Assembly (NCBI GenBank): GCA_030612725.1
Contig: JAUWNJ010000032.1
Location: forward strand, 1-35,471
Source of the DNA: Planctomycetales bacterium
GTDB lineage: Bacteria; Planctomycetota; Phycisphaerae; SM23-33
DNA: 35,471 bases
Direction of reading: 5' to 3'
Both the position numbers and the translations under genes were made by a program. Below, in pieces: positions 1 to 7,795 of this stretch (position 1 is its first letter; the number at the start of each line of letters is the position of its first letter). The notes beneath the pieces are model-generated. The model saw only the letters and a program-made list of their open reading frames with translations, did not search any database and was not told where the DNA came from.

Positions 1-793
1 GCAACCCTCGCGTCGGGGACATCCATCCCTGATAGAGCAAGATTCCCACGTCATCGGGGATGGGCATTGTCTCACGGAAGCGATTCGGCGCATCGGTCGG
101 ATTAAAGCCGTCCGGCCTGTTGACGGCATTATAAACAACCATCGGCTCGGCGATTTTGTATCGTTTGGCCATCTCTTTGGCGATGAACGGATTCACGGTG
201 ATAACCTGATCGCAGTAGCGGATGAGACGCTTTTCCAGGCGCGAGAGAGTTTGCTTCTGTGGCCAGGAGAGCGTGTTGATTTCCGGATACAACTCGTGCG
301 AGTCGTAAATCAGGGGCATGCCGAAACGCTGTTTGGCATAGACGGCAACCTTCAGACGGGGCAGGTCGTGGGCATGGATGACATCAGGGTCATACCGCTG
401 CACACGTTTGACGATTGCTGATTCGAGGCATGATAAAGCACTTTTGCGGACCGGCCCCCGCATAACGGCCTCTGCGAACAGCCCCAGCCCCTTCAGGCAA
501 TACGCAGCCATTCGCTTCAGACGGCGATTCAGCACTTTGAGTTTATCCATCGGAAACATTGATGGTGTGCCGTCGTCGCCCGGTCCATTCGAGACCATGC
601 GTTCGGACGACGGCGCCATAAGACAGTGCCGCACCCGCTCAACCTTCACCCGGCCGATTAATTCGAACTCCGGTATGGTTTCGGGACCGTCGGCCAGGAG
701 AATAACCTCGTGCCCCTGGTCGATCAGCGTTTCTGCCTCCTGAATGATCCGCCGATCAATCGCCACGTCATCTGTCAGCATAAGGATACGCAT
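1..793 (-). CDS. Glycosyltransferase family 4, C-terminus beyond window
   Basis: An open frame runs from ATG at 793 to the window edge, about 264 codons. It starts MRILMLTDDVAIDRRI and continues with DVIHAHDLPRLKVAVYAK, then IYDSHELYPE. The H-x-H-D and DSHE(L/Y) pattern is typical of the N-terminal Rossmann half of GT-B retaining glycosyltransferases acting on nucleotide sugars. The visible part ends just after the interdomain segment (VVYNAV), so the nucleotide-sugar-binding E-x7-E half is missing only because of the window edge. It lies 5 bases downstream of the preceding glycosyltransferase and is the last visible gene of the polysaccharide cluster. The family assignment is solid; the transferred sugar cannot be read. 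Confidence 0.85.
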   Translation of the reverse strand, partial: MRILMLTDDVAIDRRIIQEAETLIDQGHEVILLADGPETIPEFELIGRVKVERVRHCLMAPSSERMVSNGPGDDGTPSMFPMDKLKVLNRRLKRMAAYCLKGLGLFAEAVMRGPVRKSALSCLESAIVKRVQRYDPDVIHAHDLPRLKVAVYAKQRFGMPLIYDSHELYPEINTLSWPQKQTLSRLEKRLIRYCDQVITVNPFIAKEMAKRYKIAEPMVVYNAVNRPDGFNPTDAPNRFRETMPIPDDVGILLYQGWMSPTRGL

Positions 794-798
794 GATTA

Positions 799-1836
799 TT
801 ATGAATCCTTTTGGTATGCGTTGATGCACATTCCGGCCACCGCATACATGTCGTGTACTTCCTTTACGTACCGTTTCGATTTTTCACCGGTCTGTGCCCA
901 CCATTCCGGATGCGTAACCCACCGGCCCAGCGTTTCCGCGAAATCATCGACAGAGACGTTTATTATAGGGCAATCCTGATGATACAGACGGAGGACATCC
1001 GGGCGAATATAGCAACATGTGGGTATTCCCAACGCCATCATCTCAACCGCGCATTGCCCATAAGCGCCGATGAGCAACTGGTCCACACCCAAATCGCACG
1101 TGGCGCATATCGACATCGCTTCGGCGTATGTCTTGTTCTGTACAAGGACGAGTTCCAGTTTCAAACCCTGCTTGTTGAGCCGATTAACGGCGTCAACGAT
1201 TATGTCCGTCCCCTTCATTTTTGGGTTCGAGGGTGCGTGAGCCAGTCGAACCGGACGGTCAACACCGGGCCGACCTGGCGGGGTTGCGTCATTGTGCCTG
1301 CTGACAATTGCCTCCAGACGCTCCAGATTAATTGGCTGGGGAAGCAGCGTTGCGCCCGGTACATACTCAAGCAGATCGGGCGTGCTGACAAATATCCCGT
1401 CGGCGTATTCCAGGGCGATGCGTCTTGCGCGTTTGCGATTTCGGCTGCAATTCATAGGCCAGCAGACTGCACACGCGCTGGTTTCGTAAGTTGCTATGGT
1501 ATGTTTGCTGTCGCGGATATCGCATCCGCAGAAGTAGAAAAAGACGCGTTTTCCCATTCGCTTGAGCCACGGTACGTCCCAGAGTTTCGGTCCGCAAAGC
1601 GATTCGCCGAAATAGAAGTGGAACACGTCGAATCTCATCGACCTCGTCAGAAGAAAGAGCGCCCATTGGCCTATTCTACCGGTCGTTGTCGGTGAACTGA
1701 GTGTCTCGTCGCAGGGAAAATCGAAACCTGTGGGATGATAGTTGATGGACCATGCATCGTATCCGAGTTGGCGTTGCGCTTTTGCCAAAACGCCCGCCAT
1801 ACCACCGGTATTTTTCGGTCCGTGAAATATTTTCAT
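799..1836 (-). CDS. Glycosyltransferase (GT4-like), 345 aa
   Basis: The N-terminus MKIFHGPKNTGGMAG resembles the nucleotide-fold start of GT-B enzymes, and the C-terminal half has the expected LAHAPSNPKMKGTDI and GAYGQCAVEMMALGIP segments. The latter matches the region around the family's conserved acidic/Gly-rich sugar-nucleotide site. A cysteine-rich stretch (CGCD, then CAVCWPMNC, residues about 103-128) is unusual for the family and could bind a metal or form disulfides. Its ATG overlaps the stop of the upstream epimerase gene by 4 bases, which indicates translational coupling. It probably adds a sugar to the lipid-linked repeat unit in the cytoplasm; acceptor and donor are unknown. Confidence 0.75.
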   Translation of the reverse strand: MKIFHGPKNTGGMAGVLAKAQRQLGYDAWSINYHPTGFDFPCDETLSSPTTTGRIGQWALFLLTRSMRFDVFHFYFGESLCGPKLWDVPWLKRMGKRVFFYFCGCDIRDSKHTIATYETSACAVCWPMNCSRNRKRARRIALEYADGIFVSTPDLLEYVPGATLLPQPINLERLEAIVSRHNDATPPGRPGVDRPVRLAHAPSNPKMKGTDIIVDAVNRLNKQGLKLELVLVQNKTYAEAMSICATCDLGVDQLLIGAYGQCAVEMMALGIPTCCYIRPDVLRLYHQDCPIINVSVDDFAETLGRWVTHPEWWAQTGEKSKRYVKEVHDMYAVAGMCINAYQKDS

Positions 1837-2927
1837 GACAGCATGGCCTCAATTGCCTCTGCCACCCGTTCGGCGGCAAGGCCCCCCCCGAAAACTTCAT
1901 CCCGCACGTTTTGTGGGATATCCGGATATTGGTTGTCGATGCGTTCGTATGCGTTCAGAATATCTTGGCTGCGCCAACCTGAGAGGATGGACCAACCGCC
2001 CTCGACTATTTCTCGCCACTCGGTCGTCTCACGAAGAACTACGCTGGGTTTGCCCCAGAAAAAGGCTTCCCTCTGAACGCCGCCGGAATCCGTAAAGATA
2101 CATTTAGCGCCCGCTTCCAAAGCCAGCATCCCCAGGTAACCGACCGGTTCAATCGGACGCAACGCTCCGGGCGAATCGACGCTATCGGTATATTCCCGTA
2201 TTTTTCCGGCGACGCGGGGGTGGACCGGAAGGATTACCGGAAGCGGCAGGGCGTCCAGGGCGCTGAGAATGCTCCTTAACTTCCCGGCATCGTCGGTGTT
2301 TTCGGCCCGATGTACGGTTGCCAGGAAATAATCACCCGCCTTCAGGCCCAATCGGTCCAGGATCGTCTTGTCGGCCCGCTCCTTGAAACTGTTGAAGCAG
2401 TCGTACATCAGGTCGCCGGTTCGCACCACGTTTTTGCTCAGGCCTTCTTTATCGAGATTGGACACTGCCGTCGTTGTAGGCGCGCAAAGCAGGTCTGCGA
2501 GACAATCCGTTACTATCCGGTTGACTTCTTCGGGCATTCGCATGTCGAAACTGCGAAGCCCTGCTTCTACGTGTACCAGCGGTATGTGCATCTTGGCCGC
2601 TACCAGCGCGCCGGCGAGAGTTGAATTGGTGTCGCCATCGACCACCAACGCATCGCATGGATGCTCCAGAAGAAACTCCTCCAATGCCGACATCATACGT
2701 CCGGTCTGAGCACCGTGTCCGCCTGAACCTGCCTCCAGGTTCACGTCGGGGCGGTCCAGACCCAGATCGTCGAAGAATATCCTGCTCATTGCCTCGTCAT
2801 AATGCTGACCGGTATGAACGAGAATTTCCCTGTGCCCGCGGCGCATAAGTTCCCGCCGCAGGGCCGCCGCCTGCATGAACTGGGGACGCGCCCCGACAAC
2901 CCGTGTCAATGTAACTGCTTTTACCAT
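1833..2927 (-). CDS. wecB: UDP-N-acetylglucosamine 2-epimerase, non-hydrolysing (first of two)
   Basis: The protein (364 aa) shows the whole family signature: VGARPQFMQAAAL at the N-terminus, HTGQHYDEAMS, GDTNSTLAGAL, HVEAGLRSFDMRMPEE, HRAENTDD, HPRVAGKI, and TDSGGVQREAFFWGKP near the C-terminus. These enzymes interconvert UDP-GlcNAc and UDP-ManNAc, or related 2,3-diacetamido sugars, without releasing UDP, and so supply an N-acetylmannosamine-type donor. The length is normal. It sits 22 bases after a paralogue that carries an insertion. The exact substrate (WecB or WbpI type) cannot be separated by eye. Confidence 0.92.
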   Translation of the reverse strand: MVKAVTLTRVVGARPQFMQAAALRRELMRRGHREILVHTGQHYDEAMSRIFFDDLGLDRPDVNLEAGSGGHGAQTGRMMSALEEFLLEHPCDALVVDGDTNSTLAGALVAAKMHIPLVHVEAGLRSFDMRMPEEVNRIVTDCLADLLCAPTTTAVSNLDKEGLSKNVVRTGDLMYDCFNSFKERADKTILDRLGLKAGDYFLATVHRAENTDDAGKLRSILSALDALPLPVILPVHPRVAGKIREYTDSVDSPGALRPIEPVGYLGMLALEAGAKCIFTDSGGVQREAFFWGKPSVVLRETTEWREIVEGGWSILSGWRSQDILNAYERIDNQYPDIPQNVRDEVFGGGLAAERVAEAIEAMLS

Positions 2928-2949
2928 ACCACCTGATACTCCGTAACCA

Positions 2950-4104
2950 CTATTTCAGTAGTGCGATGATTTTTTCGGCGCTGTGCCCGTCGCCGTAGAG
3001 GTCGGTGGGGCGGTTGGCCGGCAGTAAGCAGCCGGCCTGCTCAAACTCATCCACAGCCTCGACGATTTTCTGTGTATCCGCGCCGACGACGCGGTTGCAC
3101 CCAGCCTGGACCAGTTCGACCCATTCGGTCTCATCTCGCAGTGTAACGCAAGGCTTCTCGAACCAATACGCCTCCTTCTGCACGCCGCCGGAGTCGGTGA
3201 GGATGATACGGGCGTTGGCTTCCAGCGTCAGCATGTCCAGATACGTGACCGGTTCGATTAAAATAGGGGACGCTAACCTATTTTTGCTCTGGTGGCGGTG
3301 CCGAGGATGCGTACGTGAGGGCTGGGAAGGCAAAAATAGGTTAGCGTCCCCTATTTTACCACGCGTACGCGGGTGCATCGGAAGAATAATCGGCATATCA
3401 ATCTGCTCGAAGGCCTGGGCGATACTGTTCAGTCGGTCGGGGTCGTCGGTATTTTCAGCCCGGTGGATCGTGGCGAGATAATACGAATTCGGCTGAAGTT
3501 TCAGCGTCTGCATTATGTCGCTTTTTTTCCGTGCAAGTTCGGCATTGAACAGTACCGAATCGTACATCACGTCGCCGACGTTGTGGACGCCTTCGGTAAT
3601 GCCTTCTTCGGCGAGGTTGCTGACGGCTGTCGGCGTCGGACACAGCAGCAGCGTCGAGAGGCGGTCTGCGACGATGCGATTGATTTCTTCGGGCATCCGC
3701 CGATTGTAACTCCGCAGGCCTGCCTCGACGTGCGCTACGGGGATGTGAAGTTTGACAGCGGCGAGCACACCGGCCAGTGTTGAATTTGTGTCGCCATAGA
3801 TGAGCACCCAATCGGGTTTGGTTTCGGTCAGGACAGTTTCGAGTTTTTCCAGGATTGCGCCTGTTTGTCGGCCATGGGGTCCTGAACCGACTTTGAGGTT
3901 CACGTCCGGGCGTGGAATGTGGAGTTGGTCGAAAAACACCTTCGACATGTTTTCATCATAATGCTGCCCCGTGTGAACGATGCGCTCGTTGAGCGTGATG
4001 GGCGTTTCTTTCCGGTTAAATTCGGCGACGGCCCGGCTGACCGCAGCGGCTTTGACGAACTGTGGACGTGCGCCCACGATGGTAATTATTTTGATGCCAT
4101 TCAT
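2950..4104 (-). CDS. wecB: UDP-N-acetylglucosamine 2-epimerase with in-frame REP-pair insertion
   Basis: All family motifs are present: VGARPQFVKAAAV, HTGQHYDENMS, GDTNSTLAGVL, HVEAGLRSYNRRMPEE, HRAENTDD, HPRTRGK, TDSGGVQKEAYWFEKP. Between HPRTRGK and IEPVTYLDML, about residues 249-282, the coding sequence is made of an inverted pair of REP hairpins that is read through in frame. The neighbouring paralogue has a much shorter, unrelated linker there. In the family this segment is a surface connection between two strands of the C-terminal domain, so the fold may tolerate it. The protein is 384 aa against 364 for its neighbour. Whether it is still active is unknown. It is transcribed away from the DUF354 fusion gene. 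Confidence 0.88.
   Translation of the reverse strand: MNGIKIITIVGARPQFVKAAAVSRAVAEFNRKETPITLNERIVHTGQHYDENMSKVFFDQLHIPRPDVNLKVGSGPHGRQTGAILEKLETVLTETKPDWVLIYGDTNSTLAGVLAAVKLHIPVAHVEAGLRSYNRRMPEEINRIVADRLSTLLLCPTPTAVSNLAEEGITEGVHNVGDVMYDSVLFNAELARKKSDIMQTLKLQPNSYYLATIHRAENTDDPDRLNSIAQAFEQIDMPIILPMHPRTRGKIGDANLFLPSQPSRTHPRHRHQSKNRLASPILIEPVTYLDMLTLEANARIILTDSGGVQKEAYWFEKPCVTLRDETEWVELVQAGCNRVVGADTQKIVEAVDEFEQAGCLLPANRPTDLYGDGHSAEKIIALLK
3259..3358. repeat. REPIN-like inverted REP pair inside wecB
   Basis: Two 29-bp arms (3259-3287 and 3330-3358) are perfect reverse complements across a 42-bp spacer. Each arm also folds by itself: stem AAAATA/TATTTT around the 13-nt loop GGGGACGCTAACC. Two inverted REP hairpins with a short spacer is the defining layout of a REPIN. 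It keeps the host gene open and adds residues such as IGDANLFLP to it. Confidence 0.9.
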
Positions 4105-4237
4105 GGCGTAACATCATACAAGAGGTTTTCTCGAACCGATAGAGTCTTGACCGGAGAAGCGAAACCGGGACAATCTCTATTGGATGGTTTTGGTTTGCTT
4201 GTGGAGTTGGTTTGAATAATTTATCGGAGCGTAACAG
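4105..4237. promoter_or_regulatory. Divergent intergenic region between wecB and DUF354 fusion
   Basis: The 133 bases separate two divergently read genes, so promoters for both are expected here. On the plus strand TTGCTT (4195-4200) lies 16 bases before TAATTT (4217-4222), a plausible but weak sigma-70-like pair. CGGAG stands 9 bases before the ATG at 4238. No operator palindrome is evident. Confidence 0.3.
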
Positions 4238-5971
4238 ATGAGGTTTCTTTTCGATTTGGGTCATCCTGCGCACTTTCATTTGTTCAAGAACGTCATAAGT
4301 ACGCTGAAGGACCAGGGGCATCGCGTTTTGATAGTTGCCCGTCAGAAGGATTGCCTTCCTGAATTGCTTCATGAATCCGGTTGGCCTCACATTTTTATTC
4401 GTCGCAAGCGGCGTGGGCTTGTTTCCCTGGGGGTCGAGGCCTTGAAAGTGCTTGGGCGGGTATCGTTCAATGGGTTTGTTAAACCGGTCGATTTGATGAT
4501 AGGCACTTCCATCGTGATAGGTCCGGCATCACGTTTGACCGGTGCTACTTCGGTTGTATTCTGCGAGGATGACGCTTCGGTGGTTCCGATGTTCGCCCAG
4601 GTTGCGTACAAAGCATCTCACTACATTGTTACGCCGCGCTCGCTGGAGCACGAGGCTTATGGCCCTAAGCACCTGACATACCAGGGTTATCACGAATTGG
4701 CTTATTTGCATCCTGATGTATATCGTCCGGATCCCGGTGTGCGCGAATTGCTCGGCGTAAAACCCGATGAAAAATACTTCGTTCTTCGCCTGGTCGCGCT
4801 GACTGCCCATCACGACATCGGTCAGAAGGGCGTCAGCCCCGCCCAGGCACAGGCAGTGGTTGACCGGCTCAGTCCGCACGGACGGGTTTTTATCAGCGCC
4901 GAAGCCGGGGTTCCCGAAAACCTCAAACAGTACATTCTCCCGACGCCGGTGGAGAAGATTCTCGATGTAATGGCCTTTGCCGAGATGGTCGTAGGCGACA
5001 GTCAGACCATGACAATCGAGGCTGCGGTGCTTGGAACGCCCTCATTACGCTGCAATACCTTCGTGGGGCGGTTGTCCGTCCTTGAAGAGTTGGAGCATCG
5101 TTACGGACTTACCGTCGGCATCAGGCCCGAGAATTTCGACAAAGTACTCGAACAGATAGACACCTGGCTTGCCCATGACGATCTGAAGCAGCAGTGGGCG
5201 CGGAAGCGGGAAGTCATGCTGGAAGAATGTGTCAACCTGAACGACTGGATGCTTAAACTGTTTGAACGTCTCGCGCATCACAAGAGTATCGGGTCTGGTG
5301 GTATTTTTCGCACGCAACGCAGGCTTCCAAAACGTGCTCCCGTTTCTACAATAAGTTTCATGGAGACCTATGGCCCACTCGAAAGGGACAAGCCTCTCCA
5401 GGATAAATATGCGATACGCGAACCTGTCGCTCGCTCCCTGGTGAAGCATTTTTTCAAGTCGCTGGAGGAGTTGCTGCACATCGCCTCCGGTCGGATTCTG
5501 GACGTCGGCGCAGGTGAAGGTGACGCATACCAGTTTCTCTCGCCTGAGATAGTTGCCCGTGGCGTTACGGCGTTGGAGATTAATCCAGCCTGCTTTGCCC
5601 GCATGGCAAAGATTGCCCCTTCGCTAACACCCATCGAGGGTAGTATTTACGAAATACCGTTTAAGGATAACTCATTTGAAACCGTGCTTTGTTCGGAGGT
5701 TCTGGAGCATCTTGATGATCCGGACAAGGGTCTGCGCGAATTGCTGCGGGTCAGTCGTGGATGGGTTCTTATCAGCGTGCCCCGCGAACCGATATGGCGG
5801 ATTCTGAACATGGCGAGAGGGGCTTACTGGCGTCAATTCGGTAACACTCCGGACCATGTGCAGCATTGGAGCAAGCGAGGTTTCATCCGTTGGGTGGGAA
5901 AATATGCCGAAGTAAAGGTCGTCCGCTCTCCGCTGCCATGGACTATCATCCTGGCATCACCGCGAGGCTAA
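4238..5971 (+). CDS. DUF354 glycosyltransferase-like domain fused to SAM methyltransferase
   Basis: Residues 1 to about 345 match the DUF354 family, which has a GT-B-like fold: MRFLFDLGHPAHFHLFKNV, and the C-terminal FAEMVVGDSQTMTIEAAVLGTPSLR. Residues about 385-577 form a class I methyltransferase: motif I ILDVGAGEGDAY near residue 416, a LEINP acidic residue for the SAM ribose, and a VLCSEVLEHLDDP segment near 484-496. DUF354 proteins occur in surface polysaccharide loci; the methyltransferase half suggests coupled sugar transfer and methylation, possibly capping. That is inference. It is the only plus-strand gene within the polysaccharide cluster, and its stop overlaps the converging TPR gene by 4 bases. 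Confidence 0.85.
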   Translation: MRFLFDLGHPAHFHLFKNVISTLKDQGHRVLIVARQKDCLPELLHESGWPHIFIRRKRRGLVSLGVEALKVLGRVSFNGFVKPVDLMIGTSIVIGPASRLTGATSVVFCEDDASVVPMFAQVAYKASHYIVTPRSLEHEAYGPKHLTYQGYHELAYLHPDVYRPDPGVRELLGVKPDEKYFVLRLVALTAHHDIGQKGVSPAQAQAVVDRLSPHGRVFISAEAGVPENLKQYILPTPVEKILDVMAFAEMVVGDSQTMTIEAAVLGTPSLRCNTFVGRLSVLEELEHRYGLTVGIRPENFDKVLEQIDTWLAHDDLKQQWARKREVMLEECVNLNDWMLKLFERLAHHKSIGSGGIFRTQRRLPKRAPVSTISFMETYGPLERDKPLQDKYAIREPVARSLVKHFFKSLEELLHIASGRILDVGAGEGDAYQFLSPEIVARGVTALEINPACFARMAKIAPSLTPIEGSIYEIPFKDNSFETVLCSEVLEHLDDPDKGLRELLRVSRGWVLISVPREPIWRILNMARGAYWRQFGNTPDHVQHWSKRGFIRWVGKYAEVKVVRSPLPWTIILASPRG

Positions 5972-7686
5972 CTTACTGCGTGCATTTGCTTCAGGTTTCG
6001 CCATGTAGCCGCTACGCGGTCCATCAAACCCATATTCTGGAGCGACAGCGCCAATGCCGCCCGGACCTGCCTGTTTCCCGGCGCAAGCGAAGCAGCCTTT
6101 TCCATATGCTCAACGGCTTTGGAGAACTGCCGACGGTCCGTCTGCAACAACGCAAGGCGATAGTGCAGGTCCACGTATTCGCCCTTCAATTCCAGGGCCT
6201 GCTTGAAGGTTTCAACGGCTTGGTCTGTCTGTCCCAGTTCCTGCTGGGTAATTCCCCGTCGGATAATTGCGGCGACGTACGTCGGATTGATACGGACGGC
6301 TTCGGTGAACTGTTCGAGCGCCTCGCCGAGGCGCCCTTCAGCCCGAAGAAGCACGCCGTATCGGTATCGCAGGTCGGCGTATTCGGGTTTATCGGCGACC
6401 TGTTCGGCGTGGCGTTCGACCTGGATTTGCAGCAGGTCGTCGTGGTCGAGTTCGTCGTCGGCGTGAGGCGATTCACCGGACGAATTCAGGCTTCGCTGGA
6501 ACTGTTCGGCGGTTGAGGCTTTGAGTTGCAGTTTCGCCATTTCCGACAGGAGCAGGGTCGAGTTGGGTTCAACCGCTCCCGCCAGTTGAAACGTTTCGAT
6601 GGCTTGGGTTTCATGTCCCGCGGACGCCTGGGCGACCCCAAGACCGACGTAACAGGTCAGCAGGTTATCGTTGGTTTCAGCGGCGTGATGAAATGCTTCA
6701 GCCGATTCGGTCCATCGACCATACGCGAGATAATGCCTTCCCAGCCCAATTCTTGCTTCGAGGTAATCCGGGTCGGCCTGAAGCGCCAGGAGGTATTGGT
6801 TCGTCGCCTCGCTGTCTGCGCCCATCTCGCTGAGCACGTCGGCAAGGCGGAGATGCAGATCGGCGAATGGTCCCTGGACTTCGATAAGCCTGTAAAGTCG
6901 TTCAGCCGCTTCGCGCAGTTGCCCGGTCGTCACGAGCAATTCGACCTCGTCATCCATCAACGCCCAGTTGTCGGGTTCCATTGCAATGGCGGTTTCAAAT
7001 TCCTTAATGGCTTGGTCGTATTGCCCCGATCGGTAGTACAGATGCGCCAAGGCGGCACGAATGGACGTATCGGCAGGGTCAATGGTGTGGAGGTGTTCGT
7101 ATTGTTCGATGGATTCATCGATGTCATCGTTGAGCATTGCCACAGCGGCCAATCGTTGTCGGGCGGGAACCATGTCTTCGTCTATTGCGATGGCATCGCG
7201 ATAAAACTCACCGGCCTCGTTGTTGCGGAAAAGTTTTTCCAGGCAGTACCCTATGGCGAACAGGACCGTCGGTATTCCCGGATGTGTCTGGTTGGCGATT
7301 CGGAGGTGTTCCAGAGATTTTTGCGATTGACCCATCTCGTCGTATGCCGACGCCAGCGCCAGACGGGCCTGAAGGAGGTCGGGTTTATGTCGGCAGGCGC
7401 AGAGCAGGTGTTCGGCTGCGTCGGAAAACCTCATGGCGTTCAGAAGGGACAATCCGAGTTGGTATCGTGCATCCGGATGGTCGGGATGTTCCCTGACCGT
7501 TTCGGCGAGTTCTTCCAGTGGTTTTGTAACTTGTTTTGTTTGCCGGCTTTCCGGTAAGCAGGAGTGGTAGGGCGTGCATTGGGTATCGTGGGTTCCCATA
7601 GCGACGCCGTCGCGAAGGTGGCGATCCAGCGTCTCTCCGACGTTGGACTCAAGTCCCTTCGAAAGAATTTCCAGCAGGTAACTCAC
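5968..7686 (-). CDS. Large tetratricopeptide repeat protein, 572 aa
   Basis: Repeated 34-residue helical units are visible through most of the protein, for example HPDHPDARYQLGLSLLNAMR, DTSIRAALAHLYYRSGQYDQ and PTYVAAIIRRGITQQELGQ. I estimate more than a dozen TPRs. No signal peptide or membrane segment is seen. The start is GTG at 7686; a six-codon reading frame (MEIFKR) ends across it as GGTGAG, so initiation may be coupled to upstream translation. TPR proteins in export loci usually act as scaffolds (compare AlgK or the TPR part of BcsC); such a role here is inference. It follows another TPR gene, separated by 35-bp tandem repeats. Confidence 0.85.
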   Translation of the reverse strand: MSYLLEILSKGLESNVGETLDRHLRDGVAMGTHDTQCTPYHSCLPESRQTKQVTKPLEELAETVREHPDHPDARYQLGLSLLNAMRFSDAAEHLLCACRHKPDLLQARLALASAYDEMGQSQKSLEHLRIANQTHPGIPTVLFAIGYCLEKLFRNNEAGEFYRDAIAIDEDMVPARQRLAAVAMLNDDIDESIEQYEHLHTIDPADTSIRAALAHLYYRSGQYDQAIKEFETAIAMEPDNWALMDDEVELLVTTGQLREAAERLYRLIEVQGPFADLHLRLADVLSEMGADSEATNQYLLALQADPDYLEARIGLGRHYLAYGRWTESAEAFHHAAETNDNLLTCYVGLGVAQASAGHETQAIETFQLAGAVEPNSTLLLSEMAKLQLKASTAEQFQRSLNSSGESPHADDELDHDDLLQIQVERHAEQVADKPEYADLRYRYGVLLRAEGRLGEALEQFTEAVRINPTYVAAIIRRGITQQELGQTDQAVETFKQALELKGEYVDLHYRLALLQTDRRQFSKAVEHMEKAASLAPGNRQVRAALALSLQNMGLMDRVAATWRNLKQMHAVS

Positions 7687-7690
7687 CTTT

Positions 7691-7795
7691 TAAATATCTC
7701 CATCACACTGCCAGCGAGTCCATATTAAATATCTCCATCGCGCTGCCAGCGAGTCCATATTAAATATCTCCATCACGCTGCCAGCGAGTCCATAC
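7691..7795. repeat. Three tandem 35-bp repeats at TPR gene junction
   Basis: Units at 7691-7725, 7726-7760 and 7761-7795 each contain TAAATATCTCCATC followed by CTGCCAGCGAGTCCA, with only one or two differences. The last unit covers the final codons (GMDSLAA) and stop of the upstream TPR gene, so the extra units are copies of its 3' end placed before the next gene. Confidence 0.92.

Noticed and set aside
811-1695. 294-codon plus frame opposite the second glycosyltransferase
   Set aside because: Antisense shadow without motifs; the minus frame fits the operon with a 4-base overlap.
6526-7557. 343-codon plus frame opposite the large TPR gene
   Set aside because: No recognisable domain; the minus frame is a clear repeat protein with regular 34-residue units.
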